The position numbers were made by a program, and so were the translations under genes. This document shows, one piece after another, positions 1-10,646 of a stretch of DNA of 64,000 bases. Source of the stretch: Lota lota. Taxonomy: Eukaryota; Chordata; Actinopteri; Gadiformes; Lotidae. The notes beneath the pieces are model-generated. The model was not told the DNA's origin and did no database searches. It worked only from the letters and a program-made list of their open reading frames with translations. The stretch covers positions 65,001 through 129,000 of the forward strand of contig JACYXH010000736.1 in the NCBI GenBank assembly GCA_026745465.1, read 5' to 3'. Every line of letters starts with the position of its first letter. Positions within the stretch are counted from its first letter, which is position 1.

Positions 1-1
1 G

Positions 2-1258
2 GAGCCACATCAGAGATTCGCAGTCCTGAAGAAACATCGGCTGGTCGACCCTATGGACCGTCTGGAAGACAGGATGTGTAAGAAACACGACCAACTTCTG
101 GAGCTCTTCTGCCAGACTGAACAGGTGTGTGTGTGTCAGTTCTGCACAGAGACAGATCACAAGTCCCATCCTGTTGTACCTCTAAAGGAGGAATATGTAG
201 TGAAGACGGCCCAGCTGGGGAAGATAGAGTCTGTAGTTCAGCAGATGATCCAGGAGAGAAAACGAAAGATTCAGGAGATTAAAGACACAGCGGACCGCAG
301 CAAAGCAGACGCAGACAGAGAGAGAGCTGATAGTGTTCAGGTCTTCACTGCTCTGAAGCGCTACATTGAAAAGTGGCAGGATGATTTCAACCAAACGGTT
401 AAAGAGAAACTGAAATCCACAGAGAAACAAGTTGAAGACCTCATCAAAGAGCTGGAGCAGGAAATAAAAGATCTGACCAATAGAAGCTCAGAGGTAAAAC
501 AGCTCTCACACAGTGAAGACCACCTCCACTTCCTCCAGACCTTCAGATCCCTGAAGGATCCTCCACCCATCAGGGACTGGACAACGGTGGAGGTCCATCC
601 TCCATCATACGTAGGGACCTTGAGGACATCCCTGGATCAGCTGGAGGAGACACTGAACATGGAAATGAAGAAGCTGTGTGCTGCTGAACTGAAGAGGGTC
701 CAGCAGTATGAAGTAGATGTGACTCTGGATCCTGATACAGCTCATCCCTGTCTCATTCTGTCTGATGGTGGGAAACAAGTACATGATAGAGGTGTAGGGA
801 AGAAACTCCCAGACAACCCCAAGAGATTTACACAGCATCTATATGTTCTAACGAGGCAGAGCTTCTCCTCAGGGAGATTTTACTTTGAGGTCCAGGTTAA
901 AGACAAGACTAAATGGTGTTTAGGAGTGGCCAGAGAGTCCATCAACAGAAAAGGTGTGATAATATTGACCCCTGAGAATGGTTACTGGACACTTATCTTC
1001 AACAACGATGGGTTGGTATTTAAAGATAACCCTGCTGTCCGTCTCCCTCTGAGAGCTGAGCTCCAGAAGGTGGGGGTGTTTGTTGATTATGATGAGGGTC
1101 TGGTCTCCTTCTATGATGTGGAAGCCAGGGTTCATATCCACTCTGCTACTGGCTGCACCTTTAGTGAGCCTCTCTATCCATTCCTCTGCCCAGATTTTCG
1201 TGATGCAGGTAAAAATTCTGCCCCCTTGATCATCTCACCTGTCAATCAAACAGACTAG
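2..1258 (+). CDS. TRIM-family E3 ubiquitin ligase, 3' part (B-box 2, coiled coil, PRY-SPRY), intronless
   Basis: The reading frame is open from base 2, before the first ATG at 53, so the gene continues upstream off the window; RING and B-box 1 are missing for that reason. Visible in order: end of B-box 1 (EPHQRFAVLKKHR), a B-box 2 with Cys/His ligands (CKKHD, FCQTEQ, CQFCTETDHKSH), a long charged coiled coil (about residues 45-200 from ATG 53) and a PRY-SPRY domain (VTLDPDTAHP, then LPDNPKRF and GRFYFEVQV). TRIM proteins with this order are ubiquitin ligases, many antiviral, with SPRY as ligand-binding module. Unlike the TRIM gene at 53-55 kb, no intron separates coiled coil from PRY-SPRY. 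The B-box/coiled-coil part is about 84% identical by eye to that gene, but the SPRY belongs to another class. Subfamily (finTRIM, TRIM25-like, TRIM39-like) is not resolved. Confidence 0.9.
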   Translation, partial: EPHQRFAVLKKHRLVDPMDRLEDRMCKKHDQLLELFCQTEQVCVCQFCTETDHKSHPVVPLKEEYVVKTAQLGKIESVVQQMIQERKRKIQEIKDTADRSKADADRERADSVQVFTALKRYIEKWQDDFNQTVKEKLKSTEKQVEDLIKELEQEIKDLTNRSSEVKQLSHSEDHLHFLQTFRSLKDPPPIRDWTTVEVHPPSYVGTLRTSLDQLEETLNMEMKKLCAAELKRVQQYEVDVTLDPDTAHPCLILSDGGKQVHDRGVGKKLPDNPKRFTQHLYVLTRQSFSSGRFYFEVQVKDKTKWCLGVARESINRKGVIILTPENGYWTLIFNNDGLVFKDNPAVRLPLRAELQKVGVFVDYDEGLVSFYDVEARVHIHSATGCTFSEPLYPFLCPDFRDAGKNSAPLIISPVNQTD

Positions 1259-1633
1259 GACCTTTGTTTGATGATAAAATAATCAAACGACCAAAACAAC
1301 TAATGTTGTTTCATGATTGAGAATCTCTACTATGTGACATCTGAGAGAACTGCATTAATGTATATAATGTAAAATCTGCTGTCTTTTAACAAGGATAAAT
1401 TCGTTAAGAAAATAACTCTTACTAATATAAAATGTAACCCATTAGAAATTCTTAGATTACACTCTATTGTTCAAGGGTAATGCTATAAAATTGTAATTGG
1501 TTGCAGTTGTGTAGAACATGTTTGGGTGAATAGTTTGTATAACATAATCTGTATTTTTTTTAAACATTAGTTTATATTTCTGAATCATGAATGACATCAT
1601 AATGAAATGTCTGTACACTTTTCTGATTTCAAC

Positions 1634-1639
1634 AATAAA
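1634..1639 (+). promoter_or_regulatory. Polyadenylation signal AATAAA of the TRIM gene
   Basis: AATAAA lies 376 bases after the TRIM stop codon. The 3' flank (TCTGAATCATGAATGACATC and following) recurs in diverged form at about 25.13 and 25.50 kb, suggesting a shared TRIM 3'UTR type. Confidence 0.5.
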
Positions 1640-1659
1640 TTGCGAAAAATATAATGGGC

Positions 1660-2000
1660 CATTCTCAATGGAATAAGTACATCATCAGTACAATATGTAT
1701 TCAGTGGAATAGATACATTCTCAGTACAATATTTATTCAGTGGAATAAATACATTCTCAGTACAATATGTATTCAGTGGAATAGGTACATTCTCAGTACA
1801 ACATGTATTCAGTGGAATACATGATCAGTGCATTAGGTACATTCTCAGTACAATATGTAGTGGAATATGTAAATGTTCAGTGGAATAGGTACATTCTCAG
1901 TACAATGTGTTTAGTTGAATAGGTAAATGTTCTGTGGAATAGGTGCTTTCTCAGTACAATATGTATTAAGTAGATTAGGTACATTATCAGGGGGATAATT
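1660..2000. repeat. Minisatellite, roughly 36-bp unit
   Basis: About nine degenerate repeats of a unit of the form TCAGTGGAATAGGTACATTC / TCAGTACAATATGTAT. It lies just past the TRIM 3' end. Confidence 0.85.
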
Positions 2001-2731
2001 GTTTTTACAATTGTTGCCTAAAAACCCTATTTTGCACATTATGGGATTCATGGAAGGATTAAAATCACTGATCGATTGTTTGTAGCTGATGAGCCAGTCA
2101 ATGACTTAATGTCCACCATGCAACAACCGAACATGTGTTACACCTTACACAAAGGTCACAGTGACTACATGTAAAGATTCACCCCATGTGTGTGAGTACT
2201 GTGACTTTGTCTTGACTCCACTCCTCTCCTCTCCATCCTCTCATCTTAGTTTCTCCTCTCTCCTTCCTCTCCCTTCTCTTCCTCCTCTCTGCTATCTCTG
2301 CTCTCCTTTCTAGCTCATCTAGGATTATGTTCATTCTTGTCATGCATACACATTGTGTACACATTGCATGAGTAAGCATATTTTGATTTGTTTAGTAAAA
2401 TATTGTTTAGTACTTTAACTTTAGTTTAGTTATTCCATAATTTAAATAAAGTGGCAAAGATTGGTCCATGACAGCTTATTAGTTTACAAGCAAATATCAT
2501 GGATGTTAGAAATCAAAACAATGATCCTGCACACACACACACAGACACACACACACACACACACACACACCTAACTATTCCAGAAGTATCAAAGAGAGAG
2601 GTGGGCGATCCCTTGACAACTGAAAAAATAGTTAAATGAAACGTTACGAAAGAAACCTAAACTCAGCGAGGTCTTTGTATGAATATGAGAACCGCTGTAT
2701 TATAACATCTGGCCCAATGTAGGACTAGTAG

Positions 2732-2764
<33 letters not shown>

Positions 2765-2780
2765 AATAACTCTGAATAAT
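2001..2780. other. No gene seen; pyrimidine-rich tract and two (AC)n tracts
   Basis: A CT-rich stretch lies at 2215-2315. (AC)n microsatellites lie at 2530-2570 and 2735-2762. No supported coding sequence. Confidence 0.6.
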
Positions 2781-2879
2781 AGCTTACTCCCTCTCTCGCC
2801 CTCTGCCTCCTTCCCTCTCCTCTCTCCCCCTCTCTTTTTTTCGTTTGTCTACCAGTCCGTGTGTATTTCCGTGTTGTTT

Positions 2880-2915
2880 CCCCCCCCCCAACAGCTTTTG
2901 CTGTTGGGGGGGGGG
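2880..2915. other. Perfect 16-bp hairpin with TTTT loop and G/C homopolymer base
   Basis: Ten C followed by AACAGC, then TTTT, then GCTGTT followed by G (10 of 12 G pair). The stem halves are 2880-2895 and 2900-2915. Confidence 0.85.
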
Positions 2916-3944
2916 GGAGTTCTTTCGTTTGTTTGTAGGGAGAGGTGAACGTCGAGGAAGAACAGCATGCCTGCTGAATTTGGAACGGAGAAAACGACGA
3001 CGGACAAATGGAGTGAAGGAACGGAGAGAAGCATCGAGACGGACAGACAAACTAGTGAACGAGATCGGAACGAACGACGTAACGCACGCGCACGGTGAGA
3101 GTAGAGGAAACGGTGAGGCACGGGGTGTTGTGAGAGAGATGGATGGGGAAGAACTGACGGTGGACGGTGGAGGGTAAAGGAAGTGACGTCGATGATGGAT
3201 GCACTGAGGGAGGTTAAGAAAGTGTGTGAAGGTGTGATGATGGGGATGCAGAGTGAAAGGGGGGACAGGAGCTTCGAGATCACGATGAGAGACGAGGTGG
3301 GCACATCGAGATTAATGGACTGGCATTCGAGTGAAAAGGAGCAATGGTGCACGCCAGAGACATTGTTAACGATGAGTTGGTGGTTTCCTTTTATTAACTT
3401 GTATGGTATCGGTGTGTATTATGTTATTTTTTTGCACTATTTTATTAAGACTATTCTTGTTTGATTTTCAGTTTGATAAAGCGCAGTTCGGTGGGACTTT
3501 GTCTGCTGCAGCCAGGCCTAATCTAAACGTGACTAGGAAGCCTGTTGAGGTGCTACATGTAGCTATAGCTGTCCCTGGTGCCTAAGAACACCGCCATCAA
3601 GCAATACACTATCCTTGTTTTCTAAATTGACTTCATCAGGTACGTTTCCCCCCCCTCTCTCACAGCGTCCCTCCAGCCCTGCCACTACCCCAGCTGGGAG
3701 AAGCCCTCCATCCGCTACCCCACCTCGAGCGACTTCCAGTCCCAGATATATCAGGCCCATCTCCCCTTTCTCTCTGCCCCCATCCAGCCCTGCTGTGTCA
3801 TCTGTCAGGACCGGCTCTTCCCCTCTGGTTAGTGCAACTGTAATAACCTCTATACTGGTCTTACAAACTGTAGCGTGTAGCGGATAAACGTTTTATTGTA
3901 TTTTTCATTTCTTTTATGTGTAGGTTGCGTCAAATAGGAGTCTT

Positions 3945-4071
3945 GCTCCTCCTAGTCCCGTGCCTGCTCCTCCTGGTCCCGTCCCTGCTCCTCCTGGTCC
4001 CGTGCCTGCTCCTCCTGGTCCCGTCCCTGCTCCTCCTGGTCCCGTCCCTGCTCCTCCTGGTCCCGTCCCTG
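3945..4071. repeat. 21-bp minisatellite
   Basis: About six copies of CCTGCTCCTCCTGGTCCCGT plus one base. 21 bp is a multiple of three, so it stays open in several frames and yields leucine/valine/proline-rich or arginine-rich pseudo-proteins. Confidence 0.9.
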
Positions 4072-4422
4072 CCCCCCCCCTTGTACTGCTTCATTTCTGG
4101 GTCCGGCTCTAGATCACTTCTGGCTGCCGGCAAAAATGAAAGAGACAATTCCCCAGCCAGACCGGCGCTGGATTGCGTCCACGCTGTGGAGGAACCAGCG
4201 GCTGCGCCAAGCTCTGGAATGAGCCACCGGTGCCAGCCCTGATTTATAACCAGGCCCCATTACCAGAGCATAATATAATGTATAATGTGAGAATTCCAGA
4301 TGGCTTTATGGGTCTCTTTTCAAATTGTACACATAGGTGTTTCTTGAATAAACATCTTTCATGAACAAGTCTTTGGTAATATTCAAAAAAGACTGAAGAA
4401 GATCAAGCCAGGCCAAATCTAT

Positions 4423-4461
4423 GTCCAGTAAACAGGAGATCCTGTGTTGAACTGCTAGCAG
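4423..4461 (+). pseudogene. tRNA-Thr relic (3' half)
   Basis: GTCCAGTAAACAGGAGATCC and the bases that follow match the anticodon and T-arm part of the nearby tRNA-Thr, with substitutions destroying the T-stem. No 5' half. Confidence 0.7.
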
Positions 4462-4579
4462 TTCAGGGTGTGGTGTAACATAAGATGACAATCTTGTTTC
4501 TCTTTTCACACAGCCACAGAATAGTGCATCCTTTGTTTGCTGTTCTCTCAAGAATTTGGTGAAGCTTAAACACCAAAGT

Positions 4580-4652
4580 GGTGCTGTGGCTTAGTTGGTA
4601 AAGTGCCTGTCTAGTAAACAGGAGATCCTGGGTTCAAATCCCAGCAGTACCT
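4580..4652 (+). tRNA. tRNA-Thr (anticodon AGT)
   Basis: 73 nt. The acceptor stem GGTGCTG pairs with CAGTACC (one G-T). The anticodon stem CCTGT/ACAGG carries a loop with AGT. The T-arm CTGGG-TTCAAAT-CCCAG is intact. The D-loop is one base shorter than usual for this tRNA. An internal box B motif (GGTTCAAATCC) is present. Confidence 0.88.
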
Positions 4653-5365
4653 GCAACTCTGCATCATTATTAACTGGTGTATATTTTAATACAAGCTTCA
4701 CTTGCAGCACCAAAAAAACGTATTGTCTTACTGGTAACTTTTCTAGTGGTTGTAAACCTGCAAAGTATCAATGCAATTGATTTCCTCCGACATCAACTGT
4801 ACGTCCGCTAGGTCAAAGCAATGTGTTGTCCGCTCTTGGGTGAGTAGGGCAATGCAGCAATTGGCTTAAACAGCTTGCTTTCACTTTATGCCATTACATG
4901 ACTGTGTTTTTGACCGCTTTACAAGTCCCCTTGGAGACTGAGAAAAATTGCCATGGGTGACTCTTTTCAAGTCATCCTTGCGGGGTATTGGGTTAAGTTT
5001 TAAACCAGCAAACATCATGTCTCAGTTTTACTTCACTGACTACGATGTTGCCTCTGCGAAATAGTAAGTAGATGTGGCCCAATATAATCTTACGTTTTGA
5101 AGGTTAGGGTTCCACAAGGACAGTGTTAAACTTTGCCACATTGAATGCAATGTTTCCATTGCAGTTCATGGTCCTTAACTTATCAAAATCATAGAACAAA
5201 GATGGATTTAAAGGTTCTGGTTTCAAATCAAAGTTTACAACATTGCAAGGAACCAGGGCAATGCACATATTATATGGCATACAAAGCATTATTGGTAAAG
5301 TTCAGGCACTTTCTTTGCCTTGGCCAATTTTGATTTATAATTCTCAGGGATGAGCAGGTGTACAT

Positions 5366-5438
5366 GCCCGGTTAGCTCAGTCGGTAGAGCATGAGAATCT
5401 TAATCTCAGGGTCGTGGGTTCGAGCCCCACATTGGGCG
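5366..5438 (+). tRNA. tRNA-Lys (anticodon CTT), copy 1
   Basis: 73 nt starting GCCCGGTTAGC and ending ATTGGGCG. The anticodon stem TGAGA/TCTCA has loop ATCTTAA; position 32 is A where copy 2 has C. The T-arm GTGGG-TTCGAGC-CCCAC is intact. Confidence 0.88.
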
Positions 5439-5673
5439 TTCTAGTCTTTGTACACAGTCTAAGTGTTCTGTATGTAATTGTGCAGCGTTGCATATATTGT
5501 GAGTGTCAAAGCACACCTTCACTCTTAAGGTGTTCATGTGATTATTCCACATGGCTTTATGGGTCTTCTTTCAAATTGTACACATAGGTGGTTCTTGAAT
5601 AAACATCTTTCATGAACAAGTCTTTGCTAATATTCATAAAAGACTGAAGAAAATCAAACCTGGCCAAATCTAT

Positions 5674-5712
5674 GTCCAGTAAACAGGAGATCCTGTGTTG
5701 AAATGCTAGCAG
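5674..5712 (+). pseudogene. tRNA-Thr relic (3' half), second duplication unit
   Basis: Same 3' half relic as at 4423-4461, in the equivalent place of the second unit, so it predates the duplication. Confidence 0.7.
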
Positions 5713-5852
5713 TTCAGGGTGTGGTGTAACATACTCCCACAATAGCATTGGCATAAGATGACAATCTTGTTTCTCTTTTCACACAGCCACAGAATAGTGC
5801 AGCCTTTGTTTGCTGTTCTCTCAAGAATTCGGTGAAGCTTTACCACCAAAGT

Positions 5853-5925
5853 GGTGCTGTGGCTTAGTTGGTAAAGTGCCTGTCTAGTAAACAGGAGATC
5901 CTGGGTTCAAATCCCTGCAGTACCT
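5853..5925 (+). tRNA. tRNA-Thr (anticodon AGT), copy 2 with T-stem mismatch
   Basis: Identical to the copy at 4580 except that the T-stem 3' strand reads CCCTG instead of CCCAG, giving one mismatch. It may still be transcribed but is a weaker candidate. Confidence 0.78.
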
Positions 5926-6627
5926 GCAATTCTGCATCATTATTAACAGGTGTTCATTTTAATACAAGCTTCACTTGCAGCACCAAAAAACGTCTTGTCT
6001 TACTGGTAACTTTGCTAGTAGTTGCAAACCTGCAAAGTATTAATGCAATTGATTTCCTCCGACATCAACTGTACGTCCGCTAGGTCAAAGCAATGTGTTG
6101 TCCGCTCTTGGGTGAGTAGGGCAATGCAGCAATGGGCTTAAACAGCTTGCTTTCACTTTATGCCATTACATGACTGTGTTTTTGACAGCTTTACTAGTCC
6201 CCTTGGAGACTGGGAAAAATTGCCATGGGTGACTCTTTTCAAGTCATCCTTGCGGGGTAGTGGGTTAAGTTTTAAACCAGCAAACATCATGTCTCAGTTG
6301 TACCTAACTGACTACGATGTTGCCTCTGCGAAATAGTAAGTAGCTGTGGCCCAATATAATCTTACGATTTGAAGGTTAGGGTTCCACAAGGACAGTGTGA
6401 AACTTTGCCACATTGAATGCAATGTTTCCATAGCTGTTCATGGTCCTTAACTTATCGAAATCATAGAACAAAGATGAAATTAAAGGTTCTGGATTCAAAT
6501 CAAAGTTTACAACATTGCAAGGAACTAGGGCAATGCACATATTATAAGGCATACAAAGCATTCTTGGTAAAGTTCATGCACTTTCTTTGTCTTGGCCAAT
6601 TTTGATTTATAATTCTCAGGTGCACAT

Positions 6628-6700
6628 GCCCGGTTAGCTCAGTCGGTAGAGCATGAGACTCTTAATCTCAGGGTCGTGGGTTCGAGCCCCACATTGGGCG
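6628..6700 (+). tRNA. tRNA-Lys (anticodon CTT), copy 2
   Basis: 73 nt with loop CTCTTAA and intact acceptor, D, anticodon and T stems. This is the canonical form of the pair. Confidence 0.92.
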
Positions 6701-6800
6701 TTCTAGTCTTTGGACACAGTCTAAGTGTTCTAACCAGGGCAATGCACATATTAAATGGGATACAAAACATTCTTGGTAAAGTTCAAGCAATTTCATTGTC

Positions 6801-6870
6801 TTCCCCATCGGGGCATTAAACCACGGTCTCTCACCTGACAGGCAGGTATGCTGACCACAATACTAACAAG
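6801..6870 (-). pseudogene. tRNA-Asp-like (GTC) degenerate copy
   Basis: On the minus strand it reads CTTGTTAGTATTGTGGTCAG and onward, with GTC in the anticodon position (CCTGTCAGG), and an altered T-arm (GTGGTTTAATGCC). Several mismatches suggest a pseudogene. Confidence 0.65.
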
Positions 6871-7102
6871 CTTTGACAAAACCTCGATATGAGTAAGCGC
6901 ATTGACGTCTACAGCTGTAAATGTGTGTCTGACAAATTTAATTCTGGGAGCCCACATTCTTGAGCAAGCATTGAGCAAGCAAGCTTTGATAACGAGGAGC
7001 CGTGGGGTTCCAGTATTCCTTGACCTGAGTAAATACTTTGAGTCCTGCAGGTGTAAATGTGTGTTGGACAAATTGTGTGAGCCAACATGCAGCACCAAAC
7101 AA

Positions 7103-7173
7103 GCATTGGTGGTTCAGTGGTAGAATTCTCTCCTGCCACGCCGGAGGCCAGTGTTCGATTCCCGGCCAATGCA
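7103..7173 (+). pseudogene. tRNA-Gly-like (GCC), probably degenerate
   Basis: 71 nt beginning GCATTGGTGGTTCAGTGGTA and ending CCGGCCAATGCA, with GCC in the anticodon position. The anticodon stem and the 5' side of the T-stem carry mismatches, so it is probably not functional; a functional gene cannot be excluded. Confidence 0.7.
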
Positions 7174-7327
7174 AGGCACAGTCTAGCTCAGTTCTGAACT
7201 GGAACTTAAACATTGTGTGTGAGGTAACATCTGACTGATGAGGGTGAACTAAACTTCCATTGGCTTTCGATATCTGAAGGTCATTTCGATAGTGTTTTCG
7301 CATGTCCTTAGTTGTTCTAAAAAATGA

Positions 7328-7379
7328 TGTCAGAAGTGGGAACTTAACACAGCGCCTTAGACCGCTCGGCCATCCTGAC
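7328..7379 (-). pseudogene. Internally deleted tRNA-Leu
   Basis: The minus strand starts GTCAGGATGGCCGAGCGGTC (tRNA-Leu 5' end, D-arm), continues AAGGCGCTG, then jumps to the end of the T-arm and acceptor (TTCCCACTTCTGACA). It is 52 nt instead of about 83, lacking anticodon loop and variable arm. Confidence 0.75.
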
Positions 7380-7517
7380 ACTGAAGAGAAATTGTCCAAG
7401 AGTGGATTGTTGCGTGAATTTCGTTGCTTTTGTCATGTACATCGAAGATTGCTTCTTGCTCAAAGAAATTGACCTAAAGGAACACAACGTTGGTGACTGT
7501 GGGTTAATGCCAAGTAG

Positions 7518-7567
7518 TCATCGTCTGGGAATTGAACCCCGGTCTCCCGCGTGACAGGCTGGGATAC
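7518..7567 (-). pseudogene. 5'-truncated tRNA-Asp (GTC)
   Basis: The + strand reads GGGAATTGAACCCCGGTCTC then CCGCGTGACAGG, the complement of the T-arm and anticodon arm of tRNA-Asp. The 5' third is replaced by a T-rich tract at 7567. Confidence 0.7.
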
Positions 7568-7569
7568 TT

Positions 7570-9030
7570 TTTTATTAAATCTTTTTATTTTATTTTTTAA
7601 TTCACAAATTTACAAAGTAATTTGTACAATATATACAGATCAAGACATCCCCAATCAAAATTCAAAAACAAAGTCTATTAATGCAGAATTGAATTATACA
7701 ATATTGAATATAAAACCATATTTACACACACAAAGGATACTTGCTCACCCTGAGGGGTAAGCACAATCGAGCAAACAGGATATAAATTCCTACGTGCCGC
7801 CGTGCCCCCCCCTCCCACAGGGAGGCAAGGCCCCGCCCCACGACCGGAGCGAACGACCCAAAGGCCCCACGAGAGCGACGGCAACACGCGCGCGCGTGCA
7901 CGCGGCCGAACCCACAGAGGCCGGCAAATTTGTCCTTCATACCTGAATCACACTGCAAGTCAATAATTTCGAGTTGGATGTCAGCGGGCAGATCAGAAGC
8001 GTTGACTGAGAATGGCAAGCGAAAAGGGTTCTCATGTTACTGTGCCAAAGAGTTCCTGGAGTGTTGACTCGGCTATGTAAAGGGCCAGTGTCAGCTTAAA
8101 GGTTAGAATATTGCCAAATCTGTTGTCTATGTGTGGGAGTTTTGAGGTGCTTATTCTGTTCAGCATGCCTGGTATGAAATGTGTGTGTGTTTCCTTCTGT
8201 GGTTCTGTCACTGTGGAGACACACACACACACAGTTCATGAGAGTTTATGGGCTGCCTCGTTCTAGTTCTGCCTGGTAAAAAAAGTATAAAGGTTTGGAA
8301 ATTTGTGTTACTTGTGCTTATTTACTTTTTTTTAATTATTTTATTTATTGTATTTTTAAGTACTTGAATTTACCTGAATTATTTTAATTCAAGCTATTTT
8401 GTAATTTCTTTCTTTCTTTAAATTTATTTTATTGATTGGATTAACTATAATTTGCCTAAAGATGATTATTTTGTATTATTTTAGTCTGTTTGATTGTTGC
8501 CTTGTGTTAAAAAATAAACCAGACGTTACTCAACAGTTGTTTTTTCACCAAGTACTTTTTTACTCTTACTCAAGTAATTATTTTGATGACTACTTTGTAC
8601 TTTTACTTGAGTCATATTATTCTGAAGTAACAGTACTTTTACTTGAGTAAAATTGTTGGCTACTCTACCCACCTCTGGCTACGGTGCACCTTTATCTAGT
8701 GTTTCCAAACGGACCTTATATCAAATCAATTGGTTTAATATTCTCAAGACGTTTAAATGATTAATGAAGGCCTATAGCTTCATTCTCCACGTTACTAGCT
8801 AGAGTTGAATGAAACAGACATAACTGCATAATACAGCAGTGTTGGCATTTAACAAACTGTAGGCCTGGAAACAACTATGTTCATATATTTAGTCAGCACT
8901 ATTAGCATACAGTTATGAAGCTATTTGTATAGGACTGCTGTGTTGATGGTTGCACTTTGTTTATTTGTTTGTTTATATCGTGGTGATCATGTGGTGAACA
9001 TCATTTTTTAATAATCATGTCTATATTGAT
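7570..9030. other. No gene seen; AT-rich, with a hAT-like element end
   Basis: 7750-7930 is GC-rich without a recognisable feature. The stretch 8520-8677 has ACTTGAGTA-type repeats and ends ...CTACTCTACCCACCTCTG at 8677, whose complement CAGAGGTGGGTAG resembles termini of Tol2/hAT-type non-autonomous elements. The opposite end was not found. Confidence 0.4.
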
Positions 9031-9033
9031 GCA

Positions 9034-9082
<49 letters not shown>
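9034..9082. repeat. (AC)n microsatellite
   Basis: About 24 AC dinucleotides without interruption. Confidence 0.97.
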
Positions 9083-9086
<4 letters not shown>

Positions 9087-9530
9087 TCTGTATGGGCAGG
9101 AGAGCCCTTCACCGGGGAGTGTAGCTCGAGGAGGGAGGAGCCGTGAGCTGTACAGGTCCGGACACACGGCACTTCCGCTCTCACCGCTCGCTGTCCATGT
9201 TCCCTCGTGAAGAGTCTGGAGCCTTCCGCTCCGTCAGCCTCCGCAGTCCAGTCAGCCTCCGCACCGCGCGGAGCGTCGTGGTGACGCTGAGTGAACTGTC
9301 TCTCCGCCCCCACGGGCCACGCCCCCTCTCGCCGTATGAACCAGGTGTGTCGCATTAGTCGTTCACCTCGTCCGACCCGGAAGTAGACTCTGTTCACCAC
9401 AGTACGATTTGGGCTGAGAACACTCAGCGGGGGGTATGGGGGGGGGGGGGGGGGGGCTTATCCCCATGGTTACGACCCACGGCCACTTTGTGATGCTCTT
9501 TTTTTACAGTCGCTGAGTGGGAGCGTCATC
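9083..9530. other. CpG-rich stretch with 19-G run
   Basis: GC-rich, CpG-dense sequence without a recognisable gene, compatible with an old promoter. A run of 19 G lies at 9438-9456. Confidence 0.4.
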
Positions 9531-10350
9531 ATGAGCGATGTTGGATATGAAACGCACCACACACCGTGGCCTTATCCTACAAGTGTCCGAGAAGCTTCAT
9601 GAACCTTCTCGGACCCCAACAATAACCGCTCCCCAGACGGAGCTGACGTTGTGACGTCACGGGGCCTCCGAAAGGACCCGTAGACATCCCGGAAAGAACC
9701 GGACCGGAGTTCAGAGCAGCGTGGAACGGGTTTCTTTCTGCATTCTGCGATTATTCTTGTAACGTTGACTAAAGAGCATAGGTTAGTAAGTTTAAGATCA
9801 TAGAAGACATACTAAGACGGAACAAGATAAGTGTTTATATTGGTAATGATAAGAATTGTAGGTAATATAATTGTAAAGAGTAATGAGCACTGTAAATAAC
9901 CTCCAATTTATAAGTCTACTTTTATATTTAACAAGTATATATTTAAAGTAATAACTCACGTAGAAGTAAAAGTAGTCATCAGATAATGACTTGAGGAAGA
10001 GTAAGAAAGTATCTAGTGAAAAGATTACTCAAGTACTGAGTTATTTCATACTAAATGATTTATTGTTGTAATAAGCAGAGCAAGATGAATGTAAATAGAC
10101 AAATATTACATTGTATATGCTTGTCCAATACAGTAAGAACATGTAAAATAGCATGTATCCCATTAAATAAAACACACAACACATTAAATCTTTACAAAAT
10201 AAGGAAATACAGCCACAATAAATCTCTCTCTCGCCTCCATTTTTTTTTTCTCAAACAGACTTGAGTAAAAGCTAACAGCACGTTACATTAAAAAATGTAA
10301 AAGATTATTGAAGTAAATGAAAGAGAAAATATAACTTCTTCGTGTAATTG

Positions 10351-10640
10351 TGTGTGTACTATGTGCGTGTGCTATGTGTGTGTGTACTATATGCATGTGC
10401 TATGTGTGTATACTATGTGTGTGTACTATGTGTGTGTGCCATGTGTGTGCTATGTGTGTGTACTATTTGTGTGTGCTATGTGTGCGTGTACTATGTGCGT
10501 GTACTATGTACGTGTGCTATGTGTGTGCGTGTACTATGTGTGTGTGTACTATGTGTGTGTGTGTACTATGTGTGTGTATGTGTGTGTACTATGTGTGTGT
10601 GTGTGTGTGTGTACTATGTGTGTTTGTGTGTGTCCTATGT
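10351..10640. repeat. GT-rich array with TGTGTACTATG motif
   Basis: Irregular (GT)n interrupted by ACTATG; the same kind of array lies next to SPRY exons at 29.56-30.55 and 48.59-48.87 kb. Confidence 0.92.
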
Positions 10641-10646
10641 GTGTCT

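Larger units (their letters stand above)
2780..4260. other. Unassigned GC-richer region, possible old spliced gene or retroelement
   Basis: Contains short open stretches on + and plausible splice acceptors (a pyrimidine tract then TTTTCAG at about 3470; TTTATGTGTAG at about 3923), but no recognisable domain. A proline/serine-rich open stretch lies at 3615-3887 (+). Low-complexity composition means the open frames are weak evidence of coding. Confidence 0.3.
4300..6700. repeat. Direct tandem duplication, about 1.27-kb unit with tRNA-Thr and tRNA-Lys
   Basis: The stretches from about 4300 to 5440 and from about 5550 to 6700 align along their length (for example TGGCTTTATGGGTC at both starts). 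Each carries one tRNA-Thr and one tRNA-Lys. A short further fragment follows at 6731-6800 (AACCAGGGCAATGCACATAT). Confidence 0.92.

Noticed and set aside
3916-4242. Leu/Val/Pro-rich 108-codon frame
   Set aside because: Generated by the 21-bp minisatellite.
9143-9358. 71-codon frame in the CpG-rich block
   Set aside because: GC-rich DNA has few stops; no homology and no splice sites recognised.
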